Source of the DNA: Paenibacillus sp. YPG26
GTDB lineage: Bacteria; Bacillota; Bacilli; Paenibacillales; Paenibacillaceae
DNA: 64,000 nt
Direction: 5' to 3'
Assembly: GCF_023704175.1 (NCBI RefSeq)
Contig: NZ_CP084530.1
Coordinates: 2,610,501 to 2,674,500 of the forward strand
The translations under genes were made by a program, and so were the position numbers. This document shows positions 16,761 through 26,626 of the stretch, piece after piece. How positions within the stretch are numbered: the first letter of the stretch is position 1; the number at the start of each line of letters is the position of its first letter. The notes under the pieces are model-generated. The model was not told the origin of the DNA and searched no databases. It worked only from the letters and a program-made list of their open reading frames with translations.

Positions 16761-17120
16761 TCGCTTGCCACCCCTTACGGGGCCCGCTTTACTATGGCGC
16801 TCCTGCCGGGACTTAGATCACTATGTGCAATGAGCCGCTTGCCGTCCCTTCGGGACCCGCTTTACTGCCTGCGCGTTTTGGGAGCATTCATGTAACTATG
16901 GTACGTATGCCCGCTCTCCCTCCGGGATTCGCTTTACTGCCTGCGCTTCTTGGGAGCGTTCATGTGACTGTCGTACGTGTGCCCGCTCTCCCTACGGGAT
17001 TCGCTCTACTGCCTGCTCGTTTATGAGCATTCATGTGACTGTAGTGCGTATGCCCGCTCTCCCTGCGGGAATCGCTTTACTGCCTGCTCGTTAATGAGCG
17101 ATCATATGACTGAATGTGTA
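16761..17120. repeat. Five tandem degenerate ~72-bp repeats between ftsY and smc
   Basis: Units of 71-72 bp begin near 16765, 16837, 16909, 16981 and 17052. Each has a small hairpin core (CCCCTTACGGGG, TCCCTTCGGGA, TCCCTCCGGGA, TCCCTACGGGA, TCCCTGCGGGA), then CGCTTTACTGCCTGC, then GGGAGC or ATGAGC, then CATGTGACTG. The hairpin stem is preserved while the loop base varies. A further related hairpin (AGAGCGGT...ACCGCTCT around CCCGTAGGG) follows at 17141-17167. No open frame is conserved between units. Confidence 0.8.
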
Positions 17121-17204
17121 TGTTGTTGTTCTTGTAGATAAGAGCGGTTACCCGTAGGGACCGCTCTACATTATTACCCACCCTTGATTGAAGGATGGGA
17201 TGCT

Positions 17205-17345
17205 GTAAGCAGGGAGAGAAAGTTTGGAGCTGTAGAAGCGTCAGCGTTCGCCTTTATCTTCGGATTTCAACCTCATGGTTAGATACAATCAGGAAATCCG
17301 AAGATAACAGCGATCGGAAGCCCAAAGTTTCTCGGACTGTGCTTT
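17205..17345. repeat. REP-like imperfect palindrome
   Basis: A perfect 14-bp inverted repeat (TATCTTCGGATTTC at 17255-17268, complement at 17293-17306, 24-nt loop) is nested in weaker outer arms (GAGAAAGTTTGG on the left, CCCAAAGTTTCTC on the right) with the strings GCGTTCGCC and GCGATCGG between. The structure resembles dispersed intergenic palindromic elements; copy number in the genome cannot be seen here. Confidence 0.55.
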
Positions 17346-17390
17346 TAATAACATAAGGCCGAAGTTTCCCGGACGATGCTCTTTACTAAT

Positions 17391-17436
17391 TGCCATAATA
17401 GGGACAGACTTTAATCCGTCTCCCCCTATTATGGCA
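17391..17436 (-). terminator. Large stem-loop downstream of smc
   Basis: TGCCATAATAGGG (17391-17403) pairs perfectly with CCCTATTATGGCA (17424-17436). It starts 14 nt beyond the smc stop and is the likely smc terminator, although no T-run follows the stem on the minus strand. Confidence 0.55.
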
Positions 17437-17449
17437 TGCCAGCCTAGCT

Positions 17450-20400
17450 CTAAGCAATTTCCGCCTCGTCATCCTCGAGCCTCACGGACACGAGCTTCGA
17501 TACGCCGCCCTCTTCCATGGTAACTCCGTATAGGACATCGGCTTCCTCCATCGTACCTTTGCGGTGAGTTACCACAATGAACTGGGTCTGTTCTGAGAAC
17601 TCGCGCAGATACTGGGCGAACCTGATAACGTTCGCTTCATCGAGCGCGGCCTCTACCTCATCAAGGACACAGAAAGGAACCGGCTTGACCTGAAGAATGG
17701 CGAACAGCAGTGCCATGGCGGTCAAAGCTCGCTCACCGCCGGACAGCAGCTGCAGGTTCTGCAGCTTTTTGCCCGGAGGCTGGGCCACGATATCAATTCC
17801 TGTCTCCAGCAGGTTCTCCGGGTCAAGCAGAACCAGATCCGCACTGCCGCCTCCGAACAGCTTGGTGAATACAGTACCGAATTCACGGCGGATCGCATCA
17901 AAGGTAAGCTTGAAGCGCTTGGACATTTCGTCGTCCATCTCACGGATTACCTGATAGAGCGTGGTCTTCGCTTCAACCAAATCGTTCTTCTGAAGGCTCA
18001 GGAACTCATAGCGCTCAGATACGCGCTGGTATTCCTCAATAGCCCCAAGGTTAACTTCTCCAAGGGCAGATATGCTTCGCTTAAGCTCCTTCACTTCAGC
18101 CTGGGTAAGTGTAATATCCTCTGGAACTGAATAGCGCTGCTTGGCCCTCTCGTAGGACAGCTCATAGTCCTCACTCAGCTTCTTCAGAATATTATCGAGC
18201 TCCACATCCAGACGGTTAGCCTGAATCTCAATCTGGAGCAGCTGCTCGTCCACTGACTTCAGCGCAGCGCGTTGTTCCTTGGTCTCGCTCTCTCCTTCTT
18301 CGAGCTTCTTCATCAGCGCACTTCGGGAAGCCCGCTGCAGATCCAGCCGTTCACTTGTACGGCCTTTCTTTAATTTGTAATCGTTCAAGTCCTCAATCTG
18401 TCGCACACTCTGCGCTTCGTTCTCTTTGAGGTCAGCCTCAATCGAATTCAGAATCCGCCGGCTTTGCTCCAATTCTTTCTCCTGAACATTGAACTCTTCC
18501 TGCTGCCTGCTGAGCTGTTCCCGCAGAGACAGGCATTCTTGATCGAGCTTGCCCTCCCGTACTTTAAGCTCGGTAAGCTGAGTCTGCAGTTCTTCCTTGG
18601 CGGACTCATTCGCTTTGCGGGCGAATTCAGCTGCCTGGATCGAGTCGTGCTTCGTCTGCTGGTCCGCAGCCAATTCCTTGAGCTTCTGCTCTGCCTCTGC
18701 CTTGCTCTTATCCAGGTCTTCCATCTCTTTGACATAATGACTCTTCTCTTGACCATACAATTCGAACTGTTCAGAGACATGCCTGTATTCATGCTCGATC
18801 TGCTTCAGATCACCAGCGACTGTCTGTTCATCCGCACGCATGCGGTCACCAGATTCCCTTAATTTCTCAAGATCAGTCTCCAGCTGGGCAATCTGGCCTC
18901 TTACCTCTTCCATACTGTCGCGCAGCTTCGCGATCATTGTCTCGCTTTGGCGAATATCATTATCCAGCTGTTCAAGCTGACGGCTGCGTCCAAGCAGATT
19001 GCTGTTCTTACGGTGCTGGCTGCCCCCGGTCATGGAACCGCCTGCGTTCACCACATCCCCTTCCAGCGTAACTACTCTGAAACGATACTGGCTCTTGGCA
19101 GCCATCCGGTTCGCATGCTCAAGGGTATCTGCAAATACCACATTCCCCAGCAGACTGCCTACAATATCAGCGTACCGCGGCTCATAGCCAACCAGCTCCG
19201 CCCCGATTCCCACGAATCCTTCCGCATCTTCCATAGAACGTTTATCTGAAGCCGATATTTGACGCGGCCGGATCACATCCAGCGGCAGGAAGGTTGCCCG
19301 TCCCAGCTGACGCTGCTTCAGGAAAGCAATCGCCTGCCGGGATACAGCTTCATTCTCCATAACCACATGCTGCATGGCTGCTCCGAGCGCAGTCTCCACT
19401 GCGATCTCCAGCTTCTCGGGAACTCGGATCAGCTCAGCTACCGCACCGTGCACACCAGCTAGATTCCCTTTGCGTGAAGCTTTGAGCACTTCCTTAACCC
19501 CAAGTGCGAAGCCATCAAAATCATCCTGCATCTCCTTCATGGTGTCGCGGCGGGATACAAGAGCTTCACGCTTCTGCTCCCACTTACGCAGGCCATCACG
19601 GCTATCTTCTGTCAGCTTCTGCAGAGAGTGCAGGCGTTCGCTCTCCGAAATGTAGCTTTTGCGTACCTCGGCGATGTCTTTGGCCATCTTCTCCAGCTTG
19701 CCGCTAAGCTCCGCCTTCCTTTCGGCCAGCTTCTGCTGTTCCTCACGCCACTTCGTGCCCTCGGTCTCTGCTCTCTCCATCCGGCGGATAACGCCTTCCT
19801 TCTGCTGGTCGGCATAACGAATCTCATTACGCGCCTGCGCAATTTGATTCATGATCTCCAGCAGGTCTCCCTTAAGGGCTTCTTCCTGGGCCTGACTGAT
19901 TCCCCCGGTGACACCAAGCAGCTTCGCTTCCTCTGCTGATAGCAGCGCACGAAGCTCTGTCAGCATCCGGTCCGATTCCGAGTATTTATCCGACATTGCT
20001 TGCAGTTCCAGTGCACGCTGATTATATCGTTCCTCGTTAACCGCAATAGAGTCGATCAGCTGCTGCCGGTTCTGCATTAAGTTCTTGGCGCGCTCCTTAA
20101 GCAGCCCCCCGTAACCTTCGTTCTTCTCATAATTTTGGCTATATTCAAGCAATTGTCCCTGCAGAGCTTCAATCTCTTCTTCAATTACACGCAGCTCGGA
20201 GCGTTCCTTCTCCAGTGTAGCGTCATGAGCAGATACAATTGTAGACAAGGTAACCTGCTCTTCACGCAGCCTGGCCAGCTTGGCATTCGCCTCACTCCAA
20301 GAATTGTGAATCTGATCGATTTGATAGATATACATAGAAATTTCTTTATGCTTAAGCTGCTCCCGCAGTTCCTTGTAATGAATCGCCTTCTCGGATTGTT

Positions 20401-21019
20401 CCTTCAGAGGCCCGATCTGATCCTCCAGCTCGCTGACCAAATCATGTATACGGAGCAGGTTGGTCTCTGTCTCATCAAGCTTCTTCCGTGCATCCTTCTT
20501 TCTGGACTTATATTTCACAATACCTGAAGCTTCCTCAAAGATTCCTCTCCGGTCTTCAGATCGAGTACTCAATATTTCTTCAATACGACCCTGTCCAATA
20601 ATGGAGTAAGCCTCTTTACCAATCCCCGTATCCATGAACAGCTCGGTAATGTCCTTCAAGCGGCACGATTGCTTGTTAATCAAATATTCACTGTCCCCGC
20701 TGCGGTGAACCCGCCGGGTCACTGTAACCTCGTTGAAATCCAGAGGAAGCGCCTGATCCGTATTATCCAGCGTAAGCGAGACTTCTCCGTATCCAACCGC
20801 CTTCCTGGCATCACTGCCGGCAAATATAACATCTTCCATCTTCCCGCCGCGGAGTGACTTGGCACTTTGTTCCCCCAGCACCCAGCGAATGCCATCAGAA
20901 ATATTACTCTTACCACTTCCGTTCGGGCCTACAACCGCGGTTATCCCACGCACAAATTCCATTTCCGTGCGATCCGCGAACGATTTGAAACCCGCCAGTT
21001 CAATTCTCTTCAAAAACAT
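17450..21019 (-). CDS. smc: Chromosome partition protein SMC
   Basis: The 1189-aa condensin ATPase has the Walker A head VVGPNGSGKSNI near residue 32, long coiled coils, a flexible hinge around residues 520-660 (GVHGAVAEL, GGSMTGGS), and the C-terminal signature LLSGGERALTA with Walker B FCVLDEVEAALDEAN. It organises and segregates the chromosome with ScpA/ScpB. Length is normal. It is preceded by the rnc terminator, so it needs its own promoter. Confidence 0.98.
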   Translation of the reverse strand: MFLKRIELAGFKSFADRTEMEFVRGITAVVGPNGSGKSNISDGIRWVLGEQSAKSLRGGKMEDVIFAGSDARKAVGYGEVSLTLDNTDQALPLDFNEVTVTRRVHRSGDSEYLINKQSCRLKDITELFMDTGIGKEAYSIIGQGRIEEILSTRSEDRRGIFEEASGIVKYKSRKKDARKKLDETETNLLRIHDLVSELEDQIGPLKEQSEKAIHYKELREQLKHKEISMYIYQIDQIHNSWSEANAKLARLREEQVTLSTIVSAHDATLEKERSELRVIEEEIEALQGQLLEYSQNYEKNEGYGGLLKERAKNLMQNRQQLIDSIAVNEERYNQRALELQAMSDKYSESDRMLTELRALLSAEEAKLLGVTGGISQAQEEALKGDLLEIMNQIAQARNEIRYADQQKEGVIRRMERAETEGTKWREEQQKLAERKAELSGKLEKMAKDIAEVRKSYISESERLHSLQKLTEDSRDGLRKWEQKREALVSRRDTMKEMQDDFDGFALGVKEVLKASRKGNLAGVHGAVAELIRVPEKLEIAVETALGAAMQHVVMENEAVSRQAIAFLKQRQLGRATFLPLDVIRPRQISASDKRSMEDAEGFVGIGAELVGYEPRYADIVGSLLGNVVFADTLEHANRMAAKSQYRFRVVTLEGDVVNAGGSMTGGSQHRKNSNLLGRSRQLEQLDNDIRQSETMIAKLRDSMEEVRGQIAQLETDLEKLRESGDRMRADEQTVAGDLKQIEHEYRHVSEQFELYGQEKSHYVKEMEDLDKSKAEAEQKLKELAADQQTKHDSIQAAEFARKANESAKEELQTQLTELKVREGKLDQECLSLREQLSRQQEEFNVQEKELEQSRRILNSIEADLKENEAQSVRQIEDLNDYKLKKGRTSERLDLQRASRSALMKKLEEGESETKEQRAALKSVDEQLLQIEIQANRLDVELDNILKKLSEDYELSYERAKQRYSVPEDITLTQAEVKELKRSISALGEVNLGAIEEYQRVSERYEFLSLQKNDLVEAKTTLYQVIREMDDEMSKRFKLTFDAIRREFGTVFTKLFGGGSADLVLLDPENLLETGIDIVAQPPGKKLQNLQLLSGGERALTAMALLFAILQVKPVPFCVLDEVEAALDEANVIRFAQYLREFSEQTQFIVVTHRKGTMEEADVLYGVTMEEGGVSKLVSVRLEDDEAEIA

Positions 21020-21041
21020 ACGTACACTATCACCTCTAACG

Positions 21042-21053
21042 CCTATTGTACCA
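21042..21053 (-). promoter_or_regulatory. Candidate extended -10 promoter of smc
   Basis: On the minus strand TGGTACAAT gives an extended -10 box (TACAAT at 21045-21050) about 26 nt before the smc ATG; no good -35 box is present at 17 nt. Tentative. Confidence 0.35.
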
Positions 21054-21137
21054 TAATTAAGGTTCGCCTGTGACCCATCAAATCCCCATCAAACCCGCTT
21101 GTATCAACATTTTCCCGTAGTATTCACGCATGCAAAT

Positions 21138-21182
21138 AACAGAAAATGGCAGACCCGGTATCGCTACCTTGGCCTGCCATTT
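21138..21182 (-). terminator. Intrinsic terminator after rnc
   Basis: On the minus strand AAATGGCAG pairs with CTGCCATTT across a 21-nt loop and runs into TCTGTTATTT. Confidence 0.75.
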
Positions 21183-21221
21183 AACTAAGACTTCACAACT
21201 AATCTATGAGGTCATTTCAAT

Positions 21222-21917
21222 CTACCCTTGTACTCTTAAACGCTCCAGGGCAACTGCCGCGGCCTGCTGCTCAGCCTCTTTCTTGGAGCGGCCGCTCCCT
21301 TGTCCAAGACTCTTGCCATCCATGAATACCTCGGAGACGAATTCCCGCTCATGAGCGGGTCCCCGCTCTTCAATAATCCGGTATTCAAGCGCCCCCAGAT
21401 TATGATGCTGGGTCAGCTCCTGAAGCTCTGTCTTATAATCAGTTACCTGAAGCTTTCCGTTTAAGACCACCTGAGTGAATACATGCTTGTCCAGGAAGGC
21501 ACTGACTGCCTCAAGTCCCTGATCCAAGTATAACGCACCGACAAAAGACTCAAACACATCCGCAAGCAATGCCGGACGCGTACGCCCCCCGGTTAGTTCC
21601 TCTCCTTTGCCCAGGAGCACATAATTTCCGAACTCAAGAGCTTCAGCAAATTTAACCAGAGAAGGCTCGCAGACAATAGCGGCACGCTGCTTGGTTAATT
21701 CGCCTTCCGGCCGGTTCGGAAATAGGTTGTATAGATACTCCGAGACGGTCAGCTCAAGCACCGCGTCTCCCAAAAATTCAAGCCGCTCGTTGTCCTCATG
21801 CTGGCTGAACCGGTGTTCGTTTACATAGGAAGCGTGAGTAAATGCCTGTTTCAACAATTGTCGGTTCTGGAATTGAATTTGAAGTTTTTGTTGTAACTGC
21901 TTCAGATCTCCACTCAA
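21222..21917 (-). CDS. rnc: Ribonuclease III, TTG start
   Basis: The 231-aa enzyme cleaves double-stranded RNA in rRNA processing. The catalytic signature [13 protein letters not shown] is near residue 44, the second acidic cluster in [16 protein letters not shown], and the dsRNA-binding domain occupies the C-terminus ([18 protein letters not shown]). Start TTG with AAGGAG 8 nt upstream. It follows fabF closely and is followed by a terminator. Confidence 0.97.
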   Translation of the reverse strand: MSGDLKQLQQKLQIQFQNRQLLKQAFTHASYVNEHRFSQHEDNERLEFLGDAVLELTVSEYLYNLFPNRPEGELTKQRAAIVCEPSLVKFAEALEFGNYVLLGKGEELTGGRTRPALLADVFESFVGALYLDQGLEAVSAFLDKHVFTQVVLNGKLQVTDYKTELQELTQHHNLGALEYRIIEERGPAHEREFVSEVFMDGKSLGQGSGRSKKEAEQQAAAVALERLRVQG

Positions 21918-21929
21918 CAGACTGACTCC

Positions 21930-23168
21930 TTATGCATCGAATTTCTTCAGGATAATCGTGGCGTTATGACCACCAAACCCAAAGGAGTTGGACATTGCAA
22001 TCTTTATATCTGCTTGTCTTGGTTCATTAGGAACATAGTCCAGATCGCACTCCGGATCCTGATCCTCAAGATTGATCGTAGGCGCGATAACTCCGTTCTG
22101 CAAGGAAAGACCACAGATCACGGCCTCGACGCCTCCGGCAGCTCCAAGCAAATGCCCGGTCATAGATTTCGTCGAGCTGATGGCTACTTGATAAGCGTGG
22201 TCGCCCAGCGCTTTCTTCACAGCCAGCGTCTCCGAACGGTCACCTACCGGTGTTGAAGTACCATGAGCATTAATATAGTCGATATCTTCGGGATTAATCT
22301 CCGCATCACGAATCGCCATACGCATACAGCGTGCCGCACCGTCCGGATCAGGCTCGGTCATATGATGGGCATCCGCACTAAGCCCGTACCCAATCACTTC
22401 AGCGTAGATCTTAGCTCCGCGCTGCTGTGCATGCTCCAGAGACTCAAGAATCAGAATTCCGGCACCTTCACCCATAACAAAACCGTCACGCCCAGTGTCA
22501 AAAGGACGGCTTGCCTTCTCAGGCTCGTCATTGCGGGTGGACATGGCGCGCATCGCACAGAATCCGGCCATTCCCGTAGGACGGATGGTCGCTTCTGCGC
22601 CTCCGCAGATCATGACATCGGCATCGCCGCGCTGAATGATGCGGAATGAATCTCCGATCGAGTGGGTTCCTGTCGCACAAGCGGTTACCTGAGTGGTATT
22701 CGGTCCTTTAGCTCCGAACATGATCGACATTTGGCCTGAGCCCATATTGGCGATCATCATCGGAATAAAGAAAGGGCTTACGCGTTTGGGTCCCTTGTCC
22801 AGCAGCACATTATGTTGATCTTCCCAGGTTCCAAGACCACCGATACCTGAGCCGATGGAGACACCGATTCGTTCAGCATCAATGTTCGATCCAATCTCAA
22901 TCCCGCTGTCCTTTATCGCTTCAGAACCGGCAGCAATTGCGAATTGAACGAATCTGTCCATCTTTCTTGCTTCCTTACGATCGAAGTAATCCTCTGGATT
23001 AAAATCTTTCACAGAAGCCGCAATTTGGGTCGTATAGTCGCTAACATCAAAAGATTCAATGCGCGATACACCGGATTTCCCGCTAAGCAGGCTGTTCCAG
23101 AACGTGTCCAAATCCTTGCCAAGGGAAGTCATGACTCCCATGCCTGTAATAACTACTCTATGCTTCAA
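21930..23168 (-). CDS. fabF: Beta-ketoacyl-ACP synthase II (FabF)
   Basis: The 412-aa condensing enzyme elongates acyl-ACP with malonyl-ACP. The catalytic triad is visible: Cys in TACATGTHSIGD, His in INAHGTSTPVGD and His in SMTGHLLGAAGG. TTG at 23168 has GAGGTG 6-7 nt upstream and gives the standard MKHRVVITGMGV beginning; an ATG two codons earlier abuts that site. It lies between acpP and rnc. Confidence 0.96.
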   Translation of the reverse strand: MKHRVVITGMGVMTSLGKDLDTFWNSLLSGKSGVSRIESFDVSDYTTQIAASVKDFNPEDYFDRKEARKMDRFVQFAIAAGSEAIKDSGIEIGSNIDAERIGVSIGSGIGGLGTWEDQHNVLLDKGPKRVSPFFIPMMIANMGSGQMSIMFGAKGPNTTQVTACATGTHSIGDSFRIIQRGDADVMICGGAEATIRPTGMAGFCAMRAMSTRNDEPEKASRPFDTGRDGFVMGEGAGILILESLEHAQQRGAKIYAEVIGYGLSADAHHMTEPDPDGAARCMRMAIRDAEINPEDIDYINAHGTSTPVGDRSETLAVKKALGDHAYQVAISSTKSMTGHLLGAAGGVEAVICGLSLQNGVIAPTINLEDQDPECDLDYVPNEPRQADIKIAMSNSFGFGGHNATIILKKFDA

Positions 23169-23258
23169 ACACATTCACCTCGTATAGACTTCATGTGTAA
23201 TATAAATGTTAATGAATACGATCATGTATTTCCTTATTCATTCCATATAGATGAGGAG

Positions 23259-23290
23259 AAGTCCCGCCTGATAAACAAGGTACGGGACTT
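23259..23290 (-). other. Stem-loop between acpP and fabF
   Basis: AAGTCCCG and CGGGACTT form an 8-bp stem around a 16-nt loop just after the acpP stop. No T-run follows on the minus strand, so it may be an RNA-processing or stability hairpin that lets acpP be expressed above its neighbours. Confidence 0.5.
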
Positions 23291-23298
23291 AGAATGAC

Positions 23299-23532
23299 TT
23301 AGGTATGAGATTGTATGTAATTTACAACTTCACCTACGGTCGTTATCTTCTCTGCATCTTCATCTGAAATTTCAAGATCGAATTCATCTTCCAATTCCAT
23401 AACCAATTCAACGACATCGAGCGAATCAGCACCAAGGTCCTCTTTGAAAGAAGCCTCAAGCGTTACTTCGGCTTCATCAGCACCCAAGCGATCAACTACA
23501 ATGCGTTTTACACGCTCCAATACATCGGACAT
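23299..23532 (-). CDS. acpP: Acyl carrier protein
   Basis: The 77-aa acidic protein has the phosphopantetheine site [11 protein letters not shown] and the typical [19 protein letters not shown] helix. GAGGAGGTG lies 6-7 nt before the ATG at 23532; an in-frame GTG nine nt earlier is too close to that site. It carries the growing acyl chain for FabD, FabG, FabF and PlsX. Confidence 0.97.
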   Translation of the reverse strand: MSDVLERVKRIVVDRLGADEAEVTLEASFKEDLGADSLDVVELVMELEDEFDLEISDEDAEKITTVGEVVNYIQSHT

Positions 23533-23635
23533 CCGGTTCACCTCCTCTTTGGTATTATACGAGAATTAAAGTTAAAATGCCATAGAAGCTGTTCCAAAAA
23601 CCTGCTTGGACGAAATATCGTCCTTGCGAAGCAGC

Positions 23636-24385
23636 CTACATGTACATTCCGCCGTCTACATGCAGTGTCTGTCCCGTCATGTAAGAAGCCCCTTCTGACG
23701 CCAGAAACAGAACCACATTAGCGATTTCGTCCGGCTTGCCAAGACGTGCCAGCGGGATATCTCCAAGCAACTTTGCGCGAATCTCTTCCGGCAATTCCCC
23801 AGTCATGTCTGTATCAATGAATCCAGGTGCAATACAATTCACCGTAATATTACGGGATGCAAGCTCGCGCGCGGAGGATTTCGTCAGACCAATCACACCT
23901 GCTTTGGCGGCTACATAATTGGCTTGACCTGCATTTCCAAGGACACCTACAACTGAAGAAATGTTGATAATCCGGCCTGAGCGCTGTTTCATCATCGGAC
24001 GGGTTACGGATTTGATTCCATTGAATACGCCCTTCAGATTCGTCTCAATCACCTGATCGAACTCTTCTTCTTTCATGCGCATAATAAGATTATCTCTGGT
24101 AATCCCTGCGTTATTCACGAGAATATCAATTCGGCCCCAGGCTTCGATAACTTGTTTGACCATGGCTTCGAACTGGCTGCTGTCGCCTACATGAGCTTTA
24201 ATCGCAAGAGCTCGGACGCCCATAGCTTCGATCTCACGGACAACTTCCGCAGCGGCTTCTTCATTACCCGCATAATTAACAGCCACATTTGCTCCTGCTT
24301 GTGCAAGCGAGAGCGCAATGCTTCTTCCAATCCCCCGCGAAGCGCCGGTAACCAGCGCCGTCTGGCCGGCAAGTGGTTGTGTCAT
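23636..24385 (-). CDS. fabG: 3-oxoacyl-ACP reductase FabG
   Basis: The 249-aa short-chain dehydrogenase has the NADP motif [18 protein letters not shown], catalytic Ser in [15 protein letters not shown] and YVAAKAG. It performs the first reduction of fatty acid elongation. The acpP gene follows after about 100 nt; fabD precedes it by about 220 nt. Confidence 0.96.
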   Translation of the reverse strand: MTQPLAGQTALVTGASRGIGRSIALSLAQAGANVAVNYAGNEEAAAEVVREIEAMGVRALAIKAHVGDSSQFEAMVKQVIEAWGRIDILVNNAGITRDNLIMRMKEEEFDQVIETNLKGVFNGIKSVTRPMMKQRSGRIINISSVVGVLGNAGQANYVAAKAGVIGLTKSSARELASRNITVNCIAPGFIDTDMTGELPEEIRAKLLGDIPLARLGKPDEIANVVLFLASEGASYMTGQTLHVDGGMYM

Positions 24386-24606
24386 TCCAATGTGCCTCCT
24401 TTCTCAAGCATATACTGCCCTACTGCAGCTCCCTGCATATAAAAGAGGGCGCGGCGCTTTCAAGAGCTGTCCGGGAACCCGGAGCAGCGCTAAAGCGCAG
24501 CTGCAGCGAAAGCTAATACATAACCGGATAATCCCGGCATGACTAAGCCTTCGCTTACGCAGGCGTGGCTGGACCACAGCCTCAGCCTCAGCCACAGCCT
24601 CAGGGC

Positions 24607-25551
24607 TTAAGGCTGTTCTTTCAACAACGCGGCCACTTGGTCTATGCTGTCGAGATTATTCACATTTAGCCCTCTTATGTTCTTGTCGATCTTTTTAAGC
24701 AGGCCGGTAAGAACATTGCCCGGTCCAATCTCGACAAAAGTGTCTACCCCCTGCTCAATCAACCAGCGGACTGTGTCTTCCCACAGAACCGGAGAATAGA
24801 CCTGGCGGGTCAGCAGGCCAGACACCTCTGACCCTTTATGTACAGGCTGAGCCGTCACGTTCGCTACAACGGGAGCAGAAGCATCCGCATAATTGATACC
24901 CGACAGCGTCCCCTCCAGGCGCTCGGCAGCTGAACGCATAAGCGAAGAATGGAACGGCCCGCTGACTTCAAGAGGAATGGCACGCTTGCCGCCCGCTTCT
25001 TTGACCCGTTCAACCAGAGCATCAACTCCCGCACGGCTTCCGGATACAACGATTTGTCCCGGGCAGTTCAGGTTGGCAAGCTCGACTAAATGCCCTTCGG
25101 ATGTAATCGCCGCACACAGCTCAGCCAGAGCGTTCCGCTCCGCTCCAAGCACAGCAGCCATTGCCCCTTGTCCGCCGGGTACTGCCTGTTCCATGAACAA
25201 ACCACGCGCGCGAACTGTTGCTACGGCATCTTCGAATGAGAGCACACCAGCGGCCGTCAAGGCCGTATATTCACCAAGGCTGTGTCCCGCATAATAGTCA
25301 GGTGATATTCCTCTCGAAGCAAATATACGATATAGAGCGTAGCTCGTGGTAAGCAGCGCCGGCTGTGTATTCGCCGTCATCTTGAGCTCTGCCTCTGGTC
25401 CATTAAATATAAGGCCGCTTAAGCCAAAGCCAAGCTTCTTATCTGCTGTGCGGAACAGATCCCCTGCCTCCGGCACCTCATCATAGATATCTTTGCCCAT
25501 TCCTACGGCCTGGGAACCTTGTCCCGGAAATACAAATGCTAACTTCCCCAT
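24607..25551 (-). CDS. fabD: Malonyl-CoA:ACP transacylase FabD
   Basis: The 314-aa enzyme has FVFPGQGSQAVGMG at the start, the nucleophile Ser in AGHSLGEYTAL and catalytic His in SGPFHSSLM. It loads malonyl onto ACP. The 221 bp between it and fabG hold a short low-complexity run of CAGCCT units (about 24573-24604) but no gene that I can support. Confidence 0.96.
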   Translation of the reverse strand: MGKLAFVFPGQGSQAVGMGKDIYDEVPEAGDLFRTADKKLGFGLSGLIFNGPEAELKMTANTQPALLTTSYALYRIFASRGISPDYYAGHSLGEYTALTAAGVLSFEDAVATVRARGLFMEQAVPGGQGAMAAVLGAERNALAELCAAITSEGHLVELANLNCPGQIVVSGSRAGVDALVERVKEAGGKRAIPLEVSGPFHSSLMRSAAERLEGTLSGINYADASAPVVANVTAQPVHKGSEVSGLLTRQVYSPVLWEDTVRWLIEQGVDTFVEIGPGNVLTGLLKKIDKNIRGLNVNNLDSIDQVAALLKEQP

Positions 25552-25636
25552 AACTCAGATAGCTCTCCTTTGTTCCGGGCGCTTCTGGATGAATGCTCGC
25601 CCAGAAGGAGGAACGATTAATAATTAGTTGATTTGA

Positions 25637-26626
25637 TTACCACACAAGCACAGATGCGCCCCATGTGAGGCCGCCGCCAAAGCCGACAAGAAGAAGAGTA
25701 TCTCCCTCTTTCATACGTCCCTCTTCAGCCGCTTCTACCAGCGCCAGCGGAATAGATGCTGCTGACGTATTGGCATACTTATCGACATTGATGACACATT
25801 TCTCTTCGGGAAGATTCAGACGTTCCATAGCTGAATGAATGATCCGGATATTCGCCTGATGCGGAACGAACAAATCTACTTCCTCTTTCGCCACTCCCGC
25901 CTTGCTAAGCGCCGCCTCGGTCGCTGTGCCCATTACACGAACCGCAAATTTGAATACTTCACGGCCGTTCATATAGATAAAGTGTTTGCCCCCGGCAACG
26001 GTATCCGCCGAAGCTGGCAGCCTGGAACCGCCTGCTTCCAGCTTAAGCTGACTTCCTCCAGCACCCTCCGCACCAAGGTCGAAGGATAAGAATCCTCTTC
26101 CTTCAGGTACTTCGCCCAGAACTACCGCACCGGCACCATCACCGAACAGCACACAGGTGTTACGGTCTGTGTAATCTGTAATTCGGGACAACGTATCTGC
26201 GCCAATCACCAGCGCATTGTTGTACATTCCGGTCTTAATAAAGTTCGTTGCGGTTGCCAGACTATAGACAAATCCTGAACATGCCGCAGACAAGTCAAAA
26301 GCCGCGGCCTGCTTCGCTCCCAGCTTCTCCTGCAGCAGACAAGCTGTAGAAGGGAATGTCATATCCGGGGTTACTGTAGCTACGATAATAAGATCCAGCT
26401 CATGCGGAGCAATTCCCGCCGACTCAAGCGCCTTTAAGGACGCTTCATACGCCAGATCCGAGGTGGCTTGTTCAGGCGCGGCGATATGGCGCTCGCGAAT
26501 TCCAGTACGCGAGACGATCCATTCGTCGTTCGTTTCCACGATTTTCTCCAAATCCGCATTGGTTAATACTTTCTCGGGCACATACTTACCTGTCCCAATA
26601 ATCCCTACCGGTCGCAAATTATTCAC
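25637..26626 (-). CDS. fabH: Beta-ketoacyl-ACP synthase III FabH
   Basis: The 329-aa enzyme starts fatty acid synthesis from acyl-CoA and malonyl-ACP. The triad is Cys in [12 protein letters not shown] (about residue 112), His in VPHQANIRI and Asn in KYANTSAAS. Start GTG overlaps the plsX stop (GTGA), so the two are translationally coupled. Confidence 0.96.
   Translation of the reverse strand: MNNLRPVGIIGTGKYVPEKVLTNADLEKIVETNDEWIVSRTGIRERHIAAPEQATSDLAYEASLKALESAGIAPHELDLIIVATVTPDMTFPSTACLLQEKLGAKQAAAFDLSAACSGFVYSLATATNFIKTGMYNNALVIGADTLSRITDYTDRNTCVLFGDGAGAVVLGEVPEGRGFLSFDLGAEGAGGSQLKLEAGGSRLPASADTVAGGKHFIYMNGREVFKFAVRVMGTATEAALSKAGVAKEEVDLFVPHQANIRIIHSAMERLNLPEEKCVINVDKYANTSAASIPLALVEAAEEGRMKEGDTLLLVGFGGGLTWGASVLVW

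Noticed and set aside
16761..17120. CRISPR array
   Set aside because: Units are contiguous degenerate repeats of about 72 bp without unique spacers, and no cas genes are present.
24404..24595. 63-codon minus-strand frame between fabD and fabG
   Set aside because: Arg/Leu/Ala-rich, no ribosome site, adjacent to low-complexity DNA.
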